Assembly (NCBI RefSeq): GCF_023715585.1
Contig: NZ_JAMBOK010000005.1
Span: 62,001 to 126,000, forward strand
DNA length: 64,000 nt
Direction of reading: 5' to 3'
Source: Sporosarcina luteola
GTDB lineage: Bacteria; Bacillota; Bacilli; Bacillales_A; Planococcaceae
The notes below the pieces were generated by a model. That model was given only the letters and a program-made list of their open reading frames with translations, was not told the DNA's origin and did not search any database. Positions within the stretch are counted from its first letter, which is position 1. Each line of letters starts with the position of its first letter. The position numbers and the translations under genes were made by a program. This document shows, one piece after another, positions 33,841 to 42,904 of the stretch.

Positions 33841-35169
33841 TTAAATTCCAAAGCCAAAGGAGAACAAGATGATTGCAATTGCCACACCAATGACTGGAAC
33901 AATTACAGTCAATGCCCCCACTGGACCGTACGCATCTCGATGTGATTCACCACAAATGGACTGTATGGTTGTTACAACATATCCGTTATGCGGAAGGGAA
34001 TCAAGTGCGCCTGACGAGATGGCGACAACGCGGTGCAACGCCTCCGGATCTACTCCCATGTCCATATAATGAGGTGCTATCAATGGCAAGGCAATCGTCT
34101 GACCGCCTGATGCAGAACCAGTCATGCCTGCAATTACCGATACCGCAATGGCTGCGCCGATTAAAGGAGAGCCCGGAATGTTTGTCATAGCTTCTACAGC
34201 CATTTGGAAAGCAGGGACCGCTTTTGCAACTCCGCCGAAACCGACTACTGCGGCAGTGTTTCCAATCGCAACAATTGCGCCAAGCGTACCTGCTGAAACA
34301 GCCGCACCAAAATTAGAAGAATATTTTCTTCCTACAAAATAAGTCGCGATAATCCCACCGAGCAACGCGACAATCAATGCCGACTGAGCTAATGAATCGT
34401 GGAAGATAAATGAGATGATCAGTACAACAGCCAAAGGAATCATGGACAAGAAAGGATTTGGCAGTTTACGTGTAGTATCGAATGTTGGATCCGATTCCCT
34501 GCCGACGAACCGCTCACCCTTATTTACTGCTTTAGTCACCATTCTCTTCAGCCACCAATAGCCAAACACTGCCATAAACACGGCGACTAGTAAACTGACT
34601 TCCCAGCCTGCGTAAGCAGTTGTCCCCAAGTACGGGATCGGTATCCAGTTTTGGATTTCCGGCGATCCAGCTGAAGTCATTGTAAATGTTACCGATCCAA
34701 GAGCTAATGTCGCAGGAATGAACCTTCTTGGCAAATCAGCTTGTTTAAATAAAGAGATTGCCATTGGATATACCGAGAATGCAACAACGAACAAGCTTAC
34801 GCCGCCATATGTCAAAATCGCACACGCCGCAACGATAGCCAATACCGCAAACTTCATACCCAAATTGTCTACAAACCATTTTGCAACGGCATCTGCTGCT
34901 CCGCTATCCTCCATAACTTTCCCGAATACCGCACCAAGCAGGAACATCATATACCAAGATGCAATAAAGAAAGTGAATCCACCCATATAACTTGTAACAA
35001 AATCAGCTTGCCCTTCATCTGCAAGTTTAGCGAATAGGGGCATGCCACTCATAAGCGCAACAAACAACGCGGAAATAGGACCGACAATCAAAATATTTAC
35101 GCCCTTCATTGTCAGGAAAATAAGAAGAGCGAGTCCTCCAATCAAACCAATCATCCCTAATGCTTCCAT
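33841..35169 (-). CDS. GntP-family permease, probably for 3-hydroxybutyrate
   Basis: This 442-residue membrane protein has about 12 helices and GntP/ion-transporter features, for example FFIASWYMMFLLGAVFGKVMEDSG, ILTYGGVSLFVVAFSVYPMA and ITSGSASGGQTIALPL-like (MTGSASGGQTIALPLIAPHY) in the second half. The downstream 3-hydroxybutyrate dehydrogenase suggests a hydroxy-acid substrate rather than gluconate. A G7 run 4 nt before the ATG may be part of its ribosome binding site. The upstream region carries a catabolite-repression site and three palindromes. Confidence 0.8.
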   Translation of the reverse strand: MEALGMIGLIGGLALLIFLTMKGVNILIVGPISALFVALMSGMPLFAKLADEGQADFVTSYMGGFTFFIASWYMMFLLGAVFGKVMEDSGAADAVAKWFVDNLGMKFAVLAIVAACAILTYGGVSLFVVAFSVYPMAISLFKQADLPRRFIPATLALGSVTFTMTSAGSPEIQNWIPIPYLGTTAYAGWEVSLLVAVFMAVFGYWWLKRMVTKAVNKGERFVGRESDPTFDTTRKLPNPFLSMIPLAVVLIISFIFHDSLAQSALIVALLGGIIATYFVGRKYSSNFGAAVSAGTLGAIVAIGNTAAVVGFGGVAKAVPAFQMAVEAMTNIPGSPLIGAAIAVSVIAGMTGSASGGQTIALPLIAPHYMDMGVDPEALHRVVAISSGALDSLPHNGYVVTTIQSICGESHRDAYGPVGALTVIVPVIGVAIAIILFSFGFGI

Positions 35170-35293
35170 TCCATTTCCCCCCCAAGCGTAATTGTAATCT
35201 TCAGTTAATATTGTTCAAAAAAATAATGACAGTAGATACATTACATTTACTGATCGCTTGTCTCTCTGAACCCACCTCCTACATATGTAACTA

Positions 35294-35307
35294 GTAAAGC
35301 GCTTTCA
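35294..35307. promoter_or_regulatory. Candidate CcpA site (cre)
   Basis: GTAAAGCGCTTTCA matches the cre consensus TGWAANCGNTNWCA at 12 of 14 positions, including the central CG. It lies about 125 bp upstream of the GntP-like permease start, which fits repression of 3-hydroxybutyrate use when glucose is present. Confidence 0.6.
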
Positions 35308-35377
35308 ATTCATTTAATCAAAGCTTATGAAATCTTGCAAACCTTTATTTATAAGCGTTTGACTAGATAAATTGAAA

Positions 35378-35403
35378 AGACAGTCCGGAATACCGGACTG
35401 TCT
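35378..35403 (-). terminator. Terminator of the PAS-AAA regulator gene
   Basis: AGACAGTCCGG pairs with CCGGACTGTCT around 4 nt, an 11-bp stem, followed by TTTTC on the minus strand. The same palindrome doubles as the first of three TCCGGA-type sites (35384-35397). Confidence 0.7.
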
Positions 35404-35480
35404 ACTCATAACCCTTTCCAATATATGAAACAAGGATTTTACAATGTCCGAAATTCCGGACTCGTGTCCAGAAAACCGGA
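35384..35480. promoter_or_regulatory. Three phased TCC(G/A)(G/A)AA..CCGGA palindromes
   Basis: Three 14-bp sites share one consensus: TCCGGAATACCGGA at 35384, TCCGAAATTCCGGA at 35447 and TCCAGAAAACCGGA at 35467. Spacings are 63 and 20 bp, close to whole helical turns. They lie between the PAS-AAA regulator and its presumed target permease, the right place for activator-binding sites. Confidence 0.65.
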
Positions 35481-35487
35481 AAGTAGT

Positions 35488-36831
35488 TCAAAACTCATAT
35501 TTTTTCAATTTCTCATAAAAAGTACTCCTACTTACCCCTAACGCCTCTGCTGCTTCTCTTTTATTCTCGTACATCTGAAGAGTTTCAGCAATGATATTCC
35601 TCTCCAATTGCTCAACCGCTTGCTGTAATGTTTGCGTGCTTCCTGTATAGTAAAGGGATTTAGCTCGGACTCCTTGAGGCAGGACACTTGGTTCCACCAG
35701 ATCTCCATTCGTCAAATAGACTGCCGCTTGGATTATGTTCTGCAATTCCCTCACGTTCCCCGGCCAACTATATTCTTTAAGAGTTTGCATCGTCCCGGGT
35801 GCAATTGAAAGATTGCGCTTCCCGACTTTTGCAATCGTTTCGTGAAAAAAGTGATTTGTGATTTCCTCGAAATCTTCCATCCGCTGACGAAGGGGCGGAA
35901 TTTGCAACGTAACTGCATGAATCCGATAATAGAGATCCTCACGAAATTTCCCGGACTCCATTAAGGTTTTCAGCGGTTGATTCACAGCAGCAATGATTCG
36001 GACGTTCACTTCATTGGCATTGTGGGACCCGATCGGTTCAATTGTTCCTTCCTGAAGAACCCGCAATAATTTCACTTGCAGCGAGAGTGGCATGTCCCCT
36101 AGATCATCCAGGAACAATGTACCTCCTTCCGCTTGATGGATTCTCCCTTTTCTCTGGAGCTGTTCAGTAGATCCGACACTGCCAAAAAGCTCAAGCTCAA
36201 GAAACTCTGCGGGAATTGCTGCACAGTTTACTTTGACAAATGGCTTTTCAGATCGATTCGATAGGTAATGTATGCTCTGCGCAAACATTTCCTTTCCGGT
36301 TCCGCTTTCTCCCTGGATCAATACAGGTAAATCACTCGGGGCGATCATTTGTATGGTCTCTTTAATTGACCGGATTGAATCGGAGGATCCAAGAATATCT
36401 TGAAGTCGGAAAGTCGCTTTCTCTGTAGACTGCCCTATCTTAATTTTCTCCATTGTCGTTCTCACTTGAGAGCTCAAATTTTGCCAATCGTTCAAGTCCC
36501 GAAAGATAACACTTCCGAAAGCCCCTACAATTTCATCATCCACCCTCACTGGGACACGATTCGCTAACATGTAGTTTCCTTTGATGAAGTGAGGTGATGC
36601 GATATGCTCCTCACCCGTCTTTATCACTTCATGCATCCGGGAATTTTCAATGACTTGGTTCACCGGCTTTCCGATTGCTTCTTCACGAGTCGTTTCTAGG
36701 AACTTACAGTATTCCTCATTGATATATAAAATGTTCGCTTCTTTATCAACGACAACAAACCACTGAAATGCATTCTCCAATATTTCCAGTAAGACCGATT
36801 CCGTTAATCTATCCGTTACTGACGTCATCAT
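35488..36831 (-). CDS. PAS-AAA-HTH regulator lacking the GAFTGA motif
   Basis: This 447-residue enhancer-binding-type regulator has an N-terminal PAS domain (about residues 15-120), a AAA+ domain with Walker A GESGTGKE, and a Fis-type C-terminal HTH (EAAEALGVSRSTFYEKLKKY). The sequence after LELELFG reads SVGSTEQLQRKGR, so the sigma-54-contacting GAFTGA loop is missing, and Walker B reads LFLDDLGD, with D in place of the usual E. TyrR-type proteins that lack this loop act with the housekeeping sigma factor. I also find no -24/-12 promoter before the neighbouring permease. Target is inferred to be the 3-hydroxybutyrate genes. Confidence 0.85.
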   Translation of the reverse strand: MMTSVTDRLTESVLLEILENAFQWFVVVDKEANILYINEEYCKFLETTREEAIGKPVNQVIENSRMHEVIKTGEEHIASPHFIKGNYMLANRVPVRVDDEIVGAFGSVIFRDLNDWQNLSSQVRTTMEKIKIGQSTEKATFRLQDILGSSDSIRSIKETIQMIAPSDLPVLIQGESGTGKEMFAQSIHYLSNRSEKPFVKVNCAAIPAEFLELELFGSVGSTEQLQRKGRIHQAEGGTLFLDDLGDMPLSLQVKLLRVLQEGTIEPIGSHNANEVNVRIIAAVNQPLKTLMESGKFREDLYYRIHAVTLQIPPLRQRMEDFEEITNHFFHETIAKVGKRNLSIAPGTMQTLKEYSWPGNVRELQNIIQAAVYLTNGDLVEPSVLPQGVRAKSLYYTGSTQTLQQAVEQLERNIIAETLQMYENKREAAEALGVSRSTFYEKLKKYEF

Positions 36832-36908
36832 ACCCCTCCATTACATTCCCTAGTACTCTTATCTTCTCAAAATAGTGAATAGAGAGCAAACTCATAAAAA
36901 ATAAAGAT

Positions 36909-36938
36909 GGAATCCTCACGAAAGAAGGATTCCACCTG
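36909..36938 (-). terminator. Terminator of the pst-phoU operon
   Basis: TGGAATCCT pairs with AGGATTCCA around a 12-nt loop, followed on the minus strand by CTTTATTTTTTA. It lies 10 nt after the phoU stop. Confidence 0.85.
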
Positions 36939-36948
36939 ATGTAGTTTG

Positions 36949-37617
36949 TTATTGATTCAAATCATAAATCTGACCTTTTATTAAATACGCAGCGCTTTCG
37001 GCAATGTTTGTTATGTGATCAGCGGTACGTTCAAGATAGCGGCTGATGAACAGCAGCTGAACGAGCTGTGTTGTTTCTTCGGGGTGTTGGCGCAAGTATT
37101 CAGTAATGCTTTTATATGTTTCTGCATAGGCATTGTCGACTATATCGTCTAAAGCGGCGACTTCCTTAGCAAACGCCATGTTCCCGTCGATGAACGCGGA
37201 CACGGCCATATTCAGCATCTTAAGGGATGTCTCATTCATTTGCTCAAGTTTTGTAATGTTCATCAGCGATTCGGTCTTTCCGATTTTAGCAGTCGCTTTC
37301 GCAATGTTTACAGCGAAATCTGCAATACGTTCGATATCAGAAGTGATTTTAAGAGATGCAATGATTCTTCGTAGATCCGTTGCAAATGGTTGCTCTTTTG
37401 CAATAAGCCACACAGCAAATTGGTTGATTTCCTGGTCAAGATTATCAATAGCCGTGTCTTCATCGATAACTCGCAATGCCAATTCAATATCTTGTGTTTT
37501 AAACGCAGTGAACGCTTTCTCAAATGCGGATATGGTAAGTTTGTTCATCTCCAGCATTTTGTTTTGTAATTCTTGCAAGTTCTTGTCAAAGTTCTTCCTT
37601 GCGTTCATGAAAGTCAC
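36949..37617 (-). CDS. phoU: Phosphate signalling/transport modulator PhoU
   Basis: This 222-residue helical protein has two PhoU repeats. The metal-binding-type segments ELALRVIDEDTAIDNLDQEI and AKEVAALDDIVDNAY are visible, and the C-terminus carries RYLERTADHITNIAE, the hallmark of PhoU repeat ends. It modulates PstSCAB uptake and Pho signalling. It is the last gene of the pst operon, 32 bp after pstB. Confidence 0.92.
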   Translation of the reverse strand: MTFMNARKNFDKNLQELQNKMLEMNKLTISAFEKAFTAFKTQDIELALRVIDEDTAIDNLDQEINQFAVWLIAKEQPFATDLRRIIASLKITSDIERIADFAVNIAKATAKIGKTESLMNITKLEQMNETSLKMLNMAVSAFIDGNMAFAKEVAALDDIVDNAYAETYKSITEYLRQHPEETTQLVQLLFISRYLERTADHITNIAESAAYLIKGQIYDLNQ

Positions 37618-37649
37618 CCCTTGATAATAATCAATTACGCCTTGGTACG

Positions 37650-38453
37650 TTAACCGAAACGGCCAGTTACATAATCCTCTGTTCTTTGGTCCTTCGGATT
37701 TGAAAAGACGTTATTTGTCACGTCATATTCAACAATTTCTCCACTAAGGAAGAAAGCTGTTTTGTCCGACACTCGTGCAGCCTGTTGCATATTGTGTGTT
37801 ACGATTACAATTGTATATTCTTTTTTTAATTGTGCAATTAATTCTTCAACTTTCAATGTAGATATCGGGTCAAGTGCCGAAGTAGGCTCATCCATTAGAA
37901 TGACGTCAGGTTTCATCGCAATTGCACGGGCAATACAAACCCTTTGTTGCTGACCGCCTGATAGACCGAGTGCTGATGACTTGAGACGGTCTTTCACTTC
38001 ATCCCAAATCGCAGCTCCGCGCAAGCTTTCCTCAACAATTTTGTTCAATTCTTTCTTGTTTTTAATGCCTTGCGCCCGAGGCCCGTAAGCAACATTGTCA
38101 TAAATGCTCATAGGGAATAAATTCGGTTTTTGGAATACCATCCCGACTTTTGTACGAAGTTTAATGACATCATTGGATTTATATATATCTTCGTTATCGA
38201 TGAGAATATCTCCGTTTATTTTCACTCCATCAATTAGATCATTCATGCGGTTCAGCGTCCGAAGAAAGGTTGACTTCCCGCAACCGGATGGCCCGATTAA
38301 CGCTGTCACTTTCTTTTCTTCAATAGTTAGTGATACATCGTATAGTGCCTGTTTATCTCCATAAAAAAGACTCAAATCTTTTACTCTGATTTTTGACGTT
38401 CTCTCTGACTGCTTCATAAGCGCTACATTCTCCTCCTTCACTTCTTGTATCAT
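37650..38453 (-). CDS. pstB: Phosphate ABC transporter ATP-binding protein
   Basis: This 267-residue ATPase has Walker A GPSGCGKS, the signature [16 protein letters not shown] and Walker [14 protein letters not shown]. The ending DYVTGRFG is the classic PstB C-terminus. It overlaps the pstA stop codon by one base, indicating translational coupling. Powers phosphate import at the membrane. Confidence 0.95.
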   Translation of the reverse strand: MIQEVKEENVALMKQSERTSKIRVKDLSLFYGDKQALYDVSLTIEEKKVTALIGPSGCGKSTFLRTLNRMNDLIDGVKINGDILIDNEDIYKSNDVIKLRTKVGMVFQKPNLFPMSIYDNVAYGPRAQGIKNKKELNKIVEESLRGAAIWDEVKDRLKSSALGLSGGQQQRVCIARAIAMKPDVILMDEPTSALDPISTLKVEELIAQLKKEYTIVIVTHNMQQAARVSDKTAFFLSGEIVEYDVTNNVFSNPKDQRTEDYVTGRFG

Positions 38454-39277
38454 TAATAATCCGCTTTCGTTAATTTCTTTGAAATGAACGTAGCCGAGAA
38501 GTTCAAAATCAAGATGATGACGATTAATACGATTCCAATCGCAGCTGCCAGTTCAATATCCCCTGCCTCCTGCGTAACTAAATAGGAGTGAACCGTTAAT
38601 GTCCTCGCGGAAGAGAAGATGCTTGCAGGCATCGCCGCCACAGTTCCAGCGGTTAAAAATATCGCTGCCGACTCGCCGACAATCCGTCCCATTGAAAGGA
38701 TGATTCCTGACAGGATTCCAGGCATTGAACTTGGCAAGATGACTTTCATAAGTGTTTGAAGTTTTGTTGTACCTAGAGCCAGAGAACCTTCCCGGTACGT
38801 TTGCGGGACCGTTTTCAATGATTCTTCTGTTGTTCGTATGACAACAGGCAATACGATAATCGTCAACGTCAATGACGCCGCGATGATCGACATGCCAAGC
38901 TTTAACGTCGTAACAAAGAATACGGCACCGAATAATCCATAGATAATGGAGGGAATCCCTGTTAAGCTTTCCGTCGCAAAACGGATCGTTTTAACAAGCC
39001 TGCCTTGCTTTGCGTACTCTTGAAGATAGACTGCCGCTAAAATCCCAATCGGTGTGGCAATAACGAGTGAAATGACGATTGTATACACGGTTGTAACAAT
39101 CATTGGCCAAATGCCTCCACCATCTGTCGGTGAATAATCGCCAAAGATGAATTCCAAATTGATGAGACGGAATCCTTTATAAAAAATGAATCCTACAATC
39201 AGCAAGAGAATACCGACCGTGACGAAAGCCGAAAACCATAGAAGCCCGCGCAATACATTATCCTTAAACTTCCTCAC
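38453..39277 (-). CDS. pstA: Phosphate ABC transporter permease PstA
   Basis: This 274-residue protein has six predicted transmembrane helices and the permease EAA-loop segment [28 protein letters not shown]. The [19 protein letters not shown] stretch is typical of PstA. It forms the membrane channel with PstC, whose stop codon lies 1 bp upstream. Confidence 0.94.
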   Translation of the reverse strand: MRKFKDNVLRGLLWFSAFVTVGILLLIVGFIFYKGFRLINLEFIFGDYSPTDGGGIWPMIVTTVYTIVISLVIATPIGILAAVYLQEYAKQGRLVKTIRFATESLTGIPSIIYGLFGAVFFVTTLKLGMSIIAASLTLTIIVLPVVIRTTEESLKTVPQTYREGSLALGTTKLQTLMKVILPSSMPGILSGIILSMGRIVGESAAIFLTAGTVAAMPASIFSSARTLTVHSYLVTQEAGDIELAAAIGIVLIVIILILNFSATFISKKLTKADY

Positions 39278-39278
39278 T

Positions 39279-40193
39279 TTAGTGGCCCCCCCTTGCGCTG
39301 ATTTTTGCCAGAACGAAATTTAAAATCAAAATAAAGGAGAACAACACGATACCTGTCGCAAATAACATTTCTTGATGCACGCCTGCAGCATAGCCCATTT
39401 CCAGAGCGATATTAGTCGTTAATGGCCGGACACTGTCAGTCAGACTCGTAGGCGTGATCAAACTGTTTCCTGCTATCAAAATGACTGCCATCGTTTCACC
39501 GATCGCTCTCCCTAAACCTAAAACGATCGCTGCCATAATACCGGACTTGGCTGCCGGCACGACCACTTTGAATATTGTTCCAATTTCAGAAGCACCAAGT
39601 GCCAAAGAACCTTCCCGATACGTTTTTGGCACAGCGCGAATTGCAGTTTCAGCCACCGTCACAATTGTGGGAAGCATCATGATCGCCAATACGATAATGA
39701 CGGCCAATAAGCTTTGCCCTTTTGCTAATCCTAAATTGTTCTGCAAAAATGGCACGATAATGGCAAGGCCAAAAACGCCATACAGAACAGATGGGATCCC
39801 CGCTAGCAGCTGGACAGCTGGCGATATGATTTTTGCAAACCGTTTCGGCGCAATTTCTGACAGGAAGATTGCTGTGAATAAACCAATCGGTACCCCAATA
39901 AGCAGCGCACCGATTGTCGCATAAATGGAAGCGACAATCATTGGGAATATCCCGAATTTATCCTCGCTCGGCACCCAATCAACTCCGAAGATGAAGTCAA
40001 TAAAGCTATAACCTTCTGCTATGAATGGATGGGAACCTCTATAAAATACAAATCCAACAATCAACAGCAAACTGAGCACTGATAAAAGTGCACAGAATAA
40101 GAAAAGCTTTGATGATATACTTTCCAATATATATTTTCTCCTATTTGATTTACCGTTACCTATGTTTTGTTTTTCAATAGGTGGGCTTGTCAT
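39279..40193 (-). CDS. pstC: Phosphate ABC transporter permease PstC
   Basis: This 304-residue protein has six membrane helices after a 25-residue cytosolic lead. The EAA loop reads [28 protein letters not shown], and the FGVDWVPSEDKFGIFPMIVAS segment is typical of PstC. It partners PstA. It follows pstS by 41 bp. Confidence 0.94.
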   Translation of the reverse strand: MTSPPIEKQNIGNGKSNRRKYILESISSKLFLFCALLSVLSLLLIVGFVFYRGSHPFIAEGYSFIDFIFGVDWVPSEDKFGIFPMIVASIYATIGALLIGVPIGLFTAIFLSEIAPKRFAKIISPAVQLLAGIPSVLYGVFGLAIIVPFLQNNLGLAKGQSLLAVIIVLAIMMLPTIVTVAETAIRAVPKTYREGSLALGASEIGTIFKVVVPAAKSGIMAAIVLGLGRAIGETMAVILIAGNSLITPTSLTDSVRPLTTNIALEMGYAAGVHQEMLFATGIVLFSFILILNFVLAKISARGGH

Positions 40194-40234
40194 AGCTGCA
40201 TCCCTCCGAGATCACTAATGTAGACTGACAGACG

Positions 40235-41080
40235 TTATTGATTAACCGGTATAGCCCCGGTTTCAACAACCACATCTTGTCCTTCTGGACTTAAAATGAA
40301 ATCAATGAATTGTTGTCCTGCATCGGTTAGATTTCCTTCTTTGGCGACGAACAAGAACGGTCGTGATAGTTTATATGTTTGCTTCAGAACGTTATCCGCT
40401 GTCGCTTCCACTCCATTAATGTCAACGGTTGAAATGGACTCATCCACATATTCGAAGGAAATAAAACCGACCGCATGCTTATTCATTGCAACTGTCGTTT
40501 TAATATTTCCGTTTCCACTCGCAATGATGGCGCTTCTCACTAGCTCACCTGAAGAGTAGTCAACGATTTCCTGAAATGCGTCACGTGATCCGGACCCATC
40601 CTCGCGGGAAACGACGACAATCTCCATGTCATCACCACCGAGTTCTTTCCAGTTCGTTACTTCACCAGTGAATATTTTCTTCACTTGCTCGAGCGTGAGA
40701 CCTTTCACTTTATTCGACGGGTGAGTGACGACAACAATACCGTCATAAGCAATAACGATTTCGTTTAATCCGCTGTCGACCTCTTCCTGTTTCAAATCAC
40801 GGGAAGACATCCCGATTTCAGATACTCCATTAATCGCATTTGTAATGCCCGCCGATGATCCAATTTGGTTGATCTCTATTTTCACATCGTTGTTTTCTTC
40901 ATATTTAAAAGCTAATTTTTCAGCTAATGGTCCTACCGAAGTAGACCCTGAAATAGCAATTGTAGTTGAACCGTCTTTTGACGAGTTGGTCTCTCCTTCG
41001 GCATTGTTGCCGCATGCAGCTAGCAAAACTGTTAAGGAGATAACGAATAATCCTTTTAGCGCATCCCTCATGATTTTCAT
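40235..41080 (-). CDS. pstS: Phosphate-binding lipoprotein PstS
   Basis: This 281-residue protein has a lipoprotein signal with lipobox LLAAC (Cys near residue 23). Phosphate-binding segments are SGSTSVGPLAEKL, SREDGSGSRDAFQEI and the C-terminal FILSPEGQDVV region. It captures phosphate outside the membrane for PstCAB. It is first in the operon and lies behind a Pho box. Confidence 0.94.
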   Translation of the reverse strand: MKIMRDALKGLFVISLTVLLAACGNNAEGETNSSKDGSTTIAISGSTSVGPLAEKLAFKYEENNDVKIEINQIGSSAGITNAINGVSEIGMSSRDLKQEEVDSGLNEIVIAYDGIVVVTHPSNKVKGLTLEQVKKIFTGEVTNWKELGGDDMEIVVVSREDGSGSRDAFQEIVDYSSGELVRSAIIASGNGNIKTTVAMNKHAVGFISFEYVDESISTVDINGVEATADNVLKQTYKLSRPFLFVAKEGNLTDAGQQFIDFILSPEGQDVVVETGAIPVNQ

Positions 41081-41112
41081 CTATATACCTCCAACATGAT
41101 TTATTGGCTCTT

Positions 41113-41171
41113 TGTAAATAATAATAGAAGTTTGTAAATTTACTTAGGTATTCTTGTAAAGGTTTTGTAAA
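41113..41171 (-). promoter_or_regulatory. Pho box upstream of pstS
   Basis: On the minus strand TTTACA occurs four times, at 41166-41171, 41155-41160, 41133-41138 and 41113-41118. Spacings of 11, 22 and 20 bp fit direct repeats with about one helical turn, the pattern bound by PhoP dimers in Bacillus (TTAACA-type repeats). This predicts induction of pst under phosphate starvation. Confidence 0.75.
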
Positions 41172-41269
41172 TTCTCTTTACACCATTGGATGGAGCTTCC
41201 TAAAATAATGTAATTCCCTGCTTATATGATTAACCAAAAAGAGAAGTTTTAGCTCTCTACATAAAGATA

Positions 41270-41297
41270 GCCTCAACTCCTAAAAGGGAATTGAGGC
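41270..41297 (-). terminator. Terminator candidate after the RiPP operon
   Basis: GCCTCAA pairs with TTGAGGC with a short inner extension, about 14 nt after the SagB-type gene stop. The downstream T run is weak (TATCTTTATG on the minus strand). Confidence 0.55.
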
Positions 41298-41310
41298 ATT
41301 ACCACTAACT

Positions 41311-42882
41311 TTAACTATGCAGACCCCCACTTAACCAAGGACGGTGTCGATACGGACCTGTCGGGATTTGGATAAGACTGGTTTTTCCTTGTGGACTCAG
41401 CTTGTAAATCGCATCACTACTGTTCACATCAAACCCGAGGAGTGGGTGTCCTCCAAATCCGAGGGCTGACGCGACTAGAAGCAATCTTTGCACCAGCATA
41501 CCCGCTTCCATTTGCTGGATTCGATATCCTCTGTATCCCATGTCCGGTATTAAATGATTTTTGTCCCCTACCACATGTAGACAGAGCGGTACTTGAAACA
41601 GATTAACATTCCCTCCGGCCATACCGTGCTGTAACCGCAATCGCTGATCTCCGAGTTGTACTCGACGTAACGCATGGGCATCGCTGTCATAGTGATAGGC
41701 ACCATCCGGTATGCCCTCGACAGTATACAAACATCCGTAAAGCGAAACACGGGACTTCTGTTTCTTTTGAACTTCCTCCAAATCATTTTGATACGAGAAG
41801 GAATCCATCGCACCCTTAAGCAATGTGGCAAGCTGCAGTTGACTGACATTCCCCAAAACGAAATCTTTGTCCGGTGAAAATCGCTTTCTGCAGACCGACG
41901 CCAAATCATAAGACAATCGCTTCACATAAGGCAGAGTCACCGTTTGACCCTCACAATTTGTTTGTTCCTCCTTGACATGCCGAAACGATTTCGTTGATTC
42001 CAACATAGACGCTTCATTCATCTTGGTTAACATCGGATACTCTTTAACCGTTCGTGAGTGGACGTAATGAGTAGACTGAATTGCTTTCAACTCTTGGCAT
42101 AATTCAGTGGATGAGTCATCCCCATCTATGGTGCTTTTGTTGAAGCAGCTTGTTGTTTCCGCCGATAGCGGAATCACCGCATACACGCTCTCCTCTTGTT
42201 CGGAAAGCCCAAGTAGGTGGTTGATGGCCCGATCTAGGAACTGGAAGTATACCGAAGAGTCGAATCCATAACATTTTGCAACTTCCAGTAATTGTCCAAT
42301 CAGTACACCAGCATCTAAGCCTTGAAGACGGTAAGCGAAGTTATTGTATTTAAAGAAATTCTTCCAAAACATTGTCGATACAAAAACAGTACCAAAACAT
42401 TCGGATACGTCACAGCGATTACCAAGCGCCCTGGAGATATATGAATCGTAATTTCCTTCGCGCAGCAACATTAAGCGATGATGTGCCACATCATAATGGT
42501 AAACACCGGCAGGCAAATTCTCTATCTTCAAATAAACGTACAATTCGTTTGGATACAGCGCCCCACCGGAAGGAACAAACCTACGTTTCGAATGCATTAG
42601 GTCCATGGCTTGATCGCTGGAACCCAAATCCATCATAGACTCGCTAAATTGAGTTAGACCAAATACATACCAGAGAAAATGACCAATGTCGCTTAAGTCT
42701 ATCTTTGCATTTACTTCCATCCTTTTAATCGTCAACGGTACTTCTAAAGAAAGCGGAATCACAGGTAAGCCACGGTAGAGCTTATACGTAAGCGGTGCAT
42801 CGTCCCAATCCACTTCCCAGTCTGGCGGGCTTGCCTTGTCAATGTCAAAATGGAGATTGTGCAGCAATGCCTCAAGATTCAT
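41311..42882 (-). CDS. SagB-type thiazole/oxazole dehydrogenase
   Basis: This 523-residue protein is built from two nitroreductase-like halves, as in the tandem SagB/McbC-like oxidoreductases that use FMN to oxidise thiazolines and oxazolines. The first half contains RRFVPSGGALYPNELYVYL and the second ends with GFGGHPLLGFDVN, typical of this fold. The ATG at 42882 has GGAGG 7 nt upstream and leaves 22 bp to the YcaO gene; a longer in-frame start at 42942 would overlap that gene and lacks a site. Last gene of the RiPP unit. Confidence 0.82.
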   Translation of the reverse strand: MNLEALLHNLHFDIDKASPPDWEVDWDDAPLTYKLYRGLPVIPLSLEVPLTIKRMEVNAKIDLSDIGHFLWYVFGLTQFSESMMDLGSSDQAMDLMHSKRRFVPSGGALYPNELYVYLKIENLPAGVYHYDVAHHRLMLLREGNYDSYISRALGNRCDVSECFGTVFVSTMFWKNFFKYNNFAYRLQGLDAGVLIGQLLEVAKCYGFDSSVYFQFLDRAINHLLGLSEQEESVYAVIPLSAETTSCFNKSTIDGDDSSTELCQELKAIQSTHYVHSRTVKEYPMLTKMNEASMLESTKSFRHVKEEQTNCEGQTVTLPYVKRLSYDLASVCRKRFSPDKDFVLGNVSQLQLATLLKGAMDSFSYQNDLEEVQKKQKSRVSLYGCLYTVEGIPDGAYHYDSDAHALRRVQLGDQRLRLQHGMAGGNVNLFQVPLCLHVVGDKNHLIPDMGYRGYRIQQMEAGMLVQRLLLVASALGFGGHPLLGFDVNSSDAIYKLSPQGKTSLIQIPTGPYRHRPWLSGGLHS

Positions 42883-42904
42883 CCTCCTACCTCCTAACCA
42901 CTGG

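Noticed and set aside
35170..35345. A sigma-54 (-24/-12) promoter upstream of the GntP-like permease.
   Set aside because: No GG-N10-GC pair of the right form was found on the minus strand, in keeping with the missing GAFTGA in the adjacent regulator.
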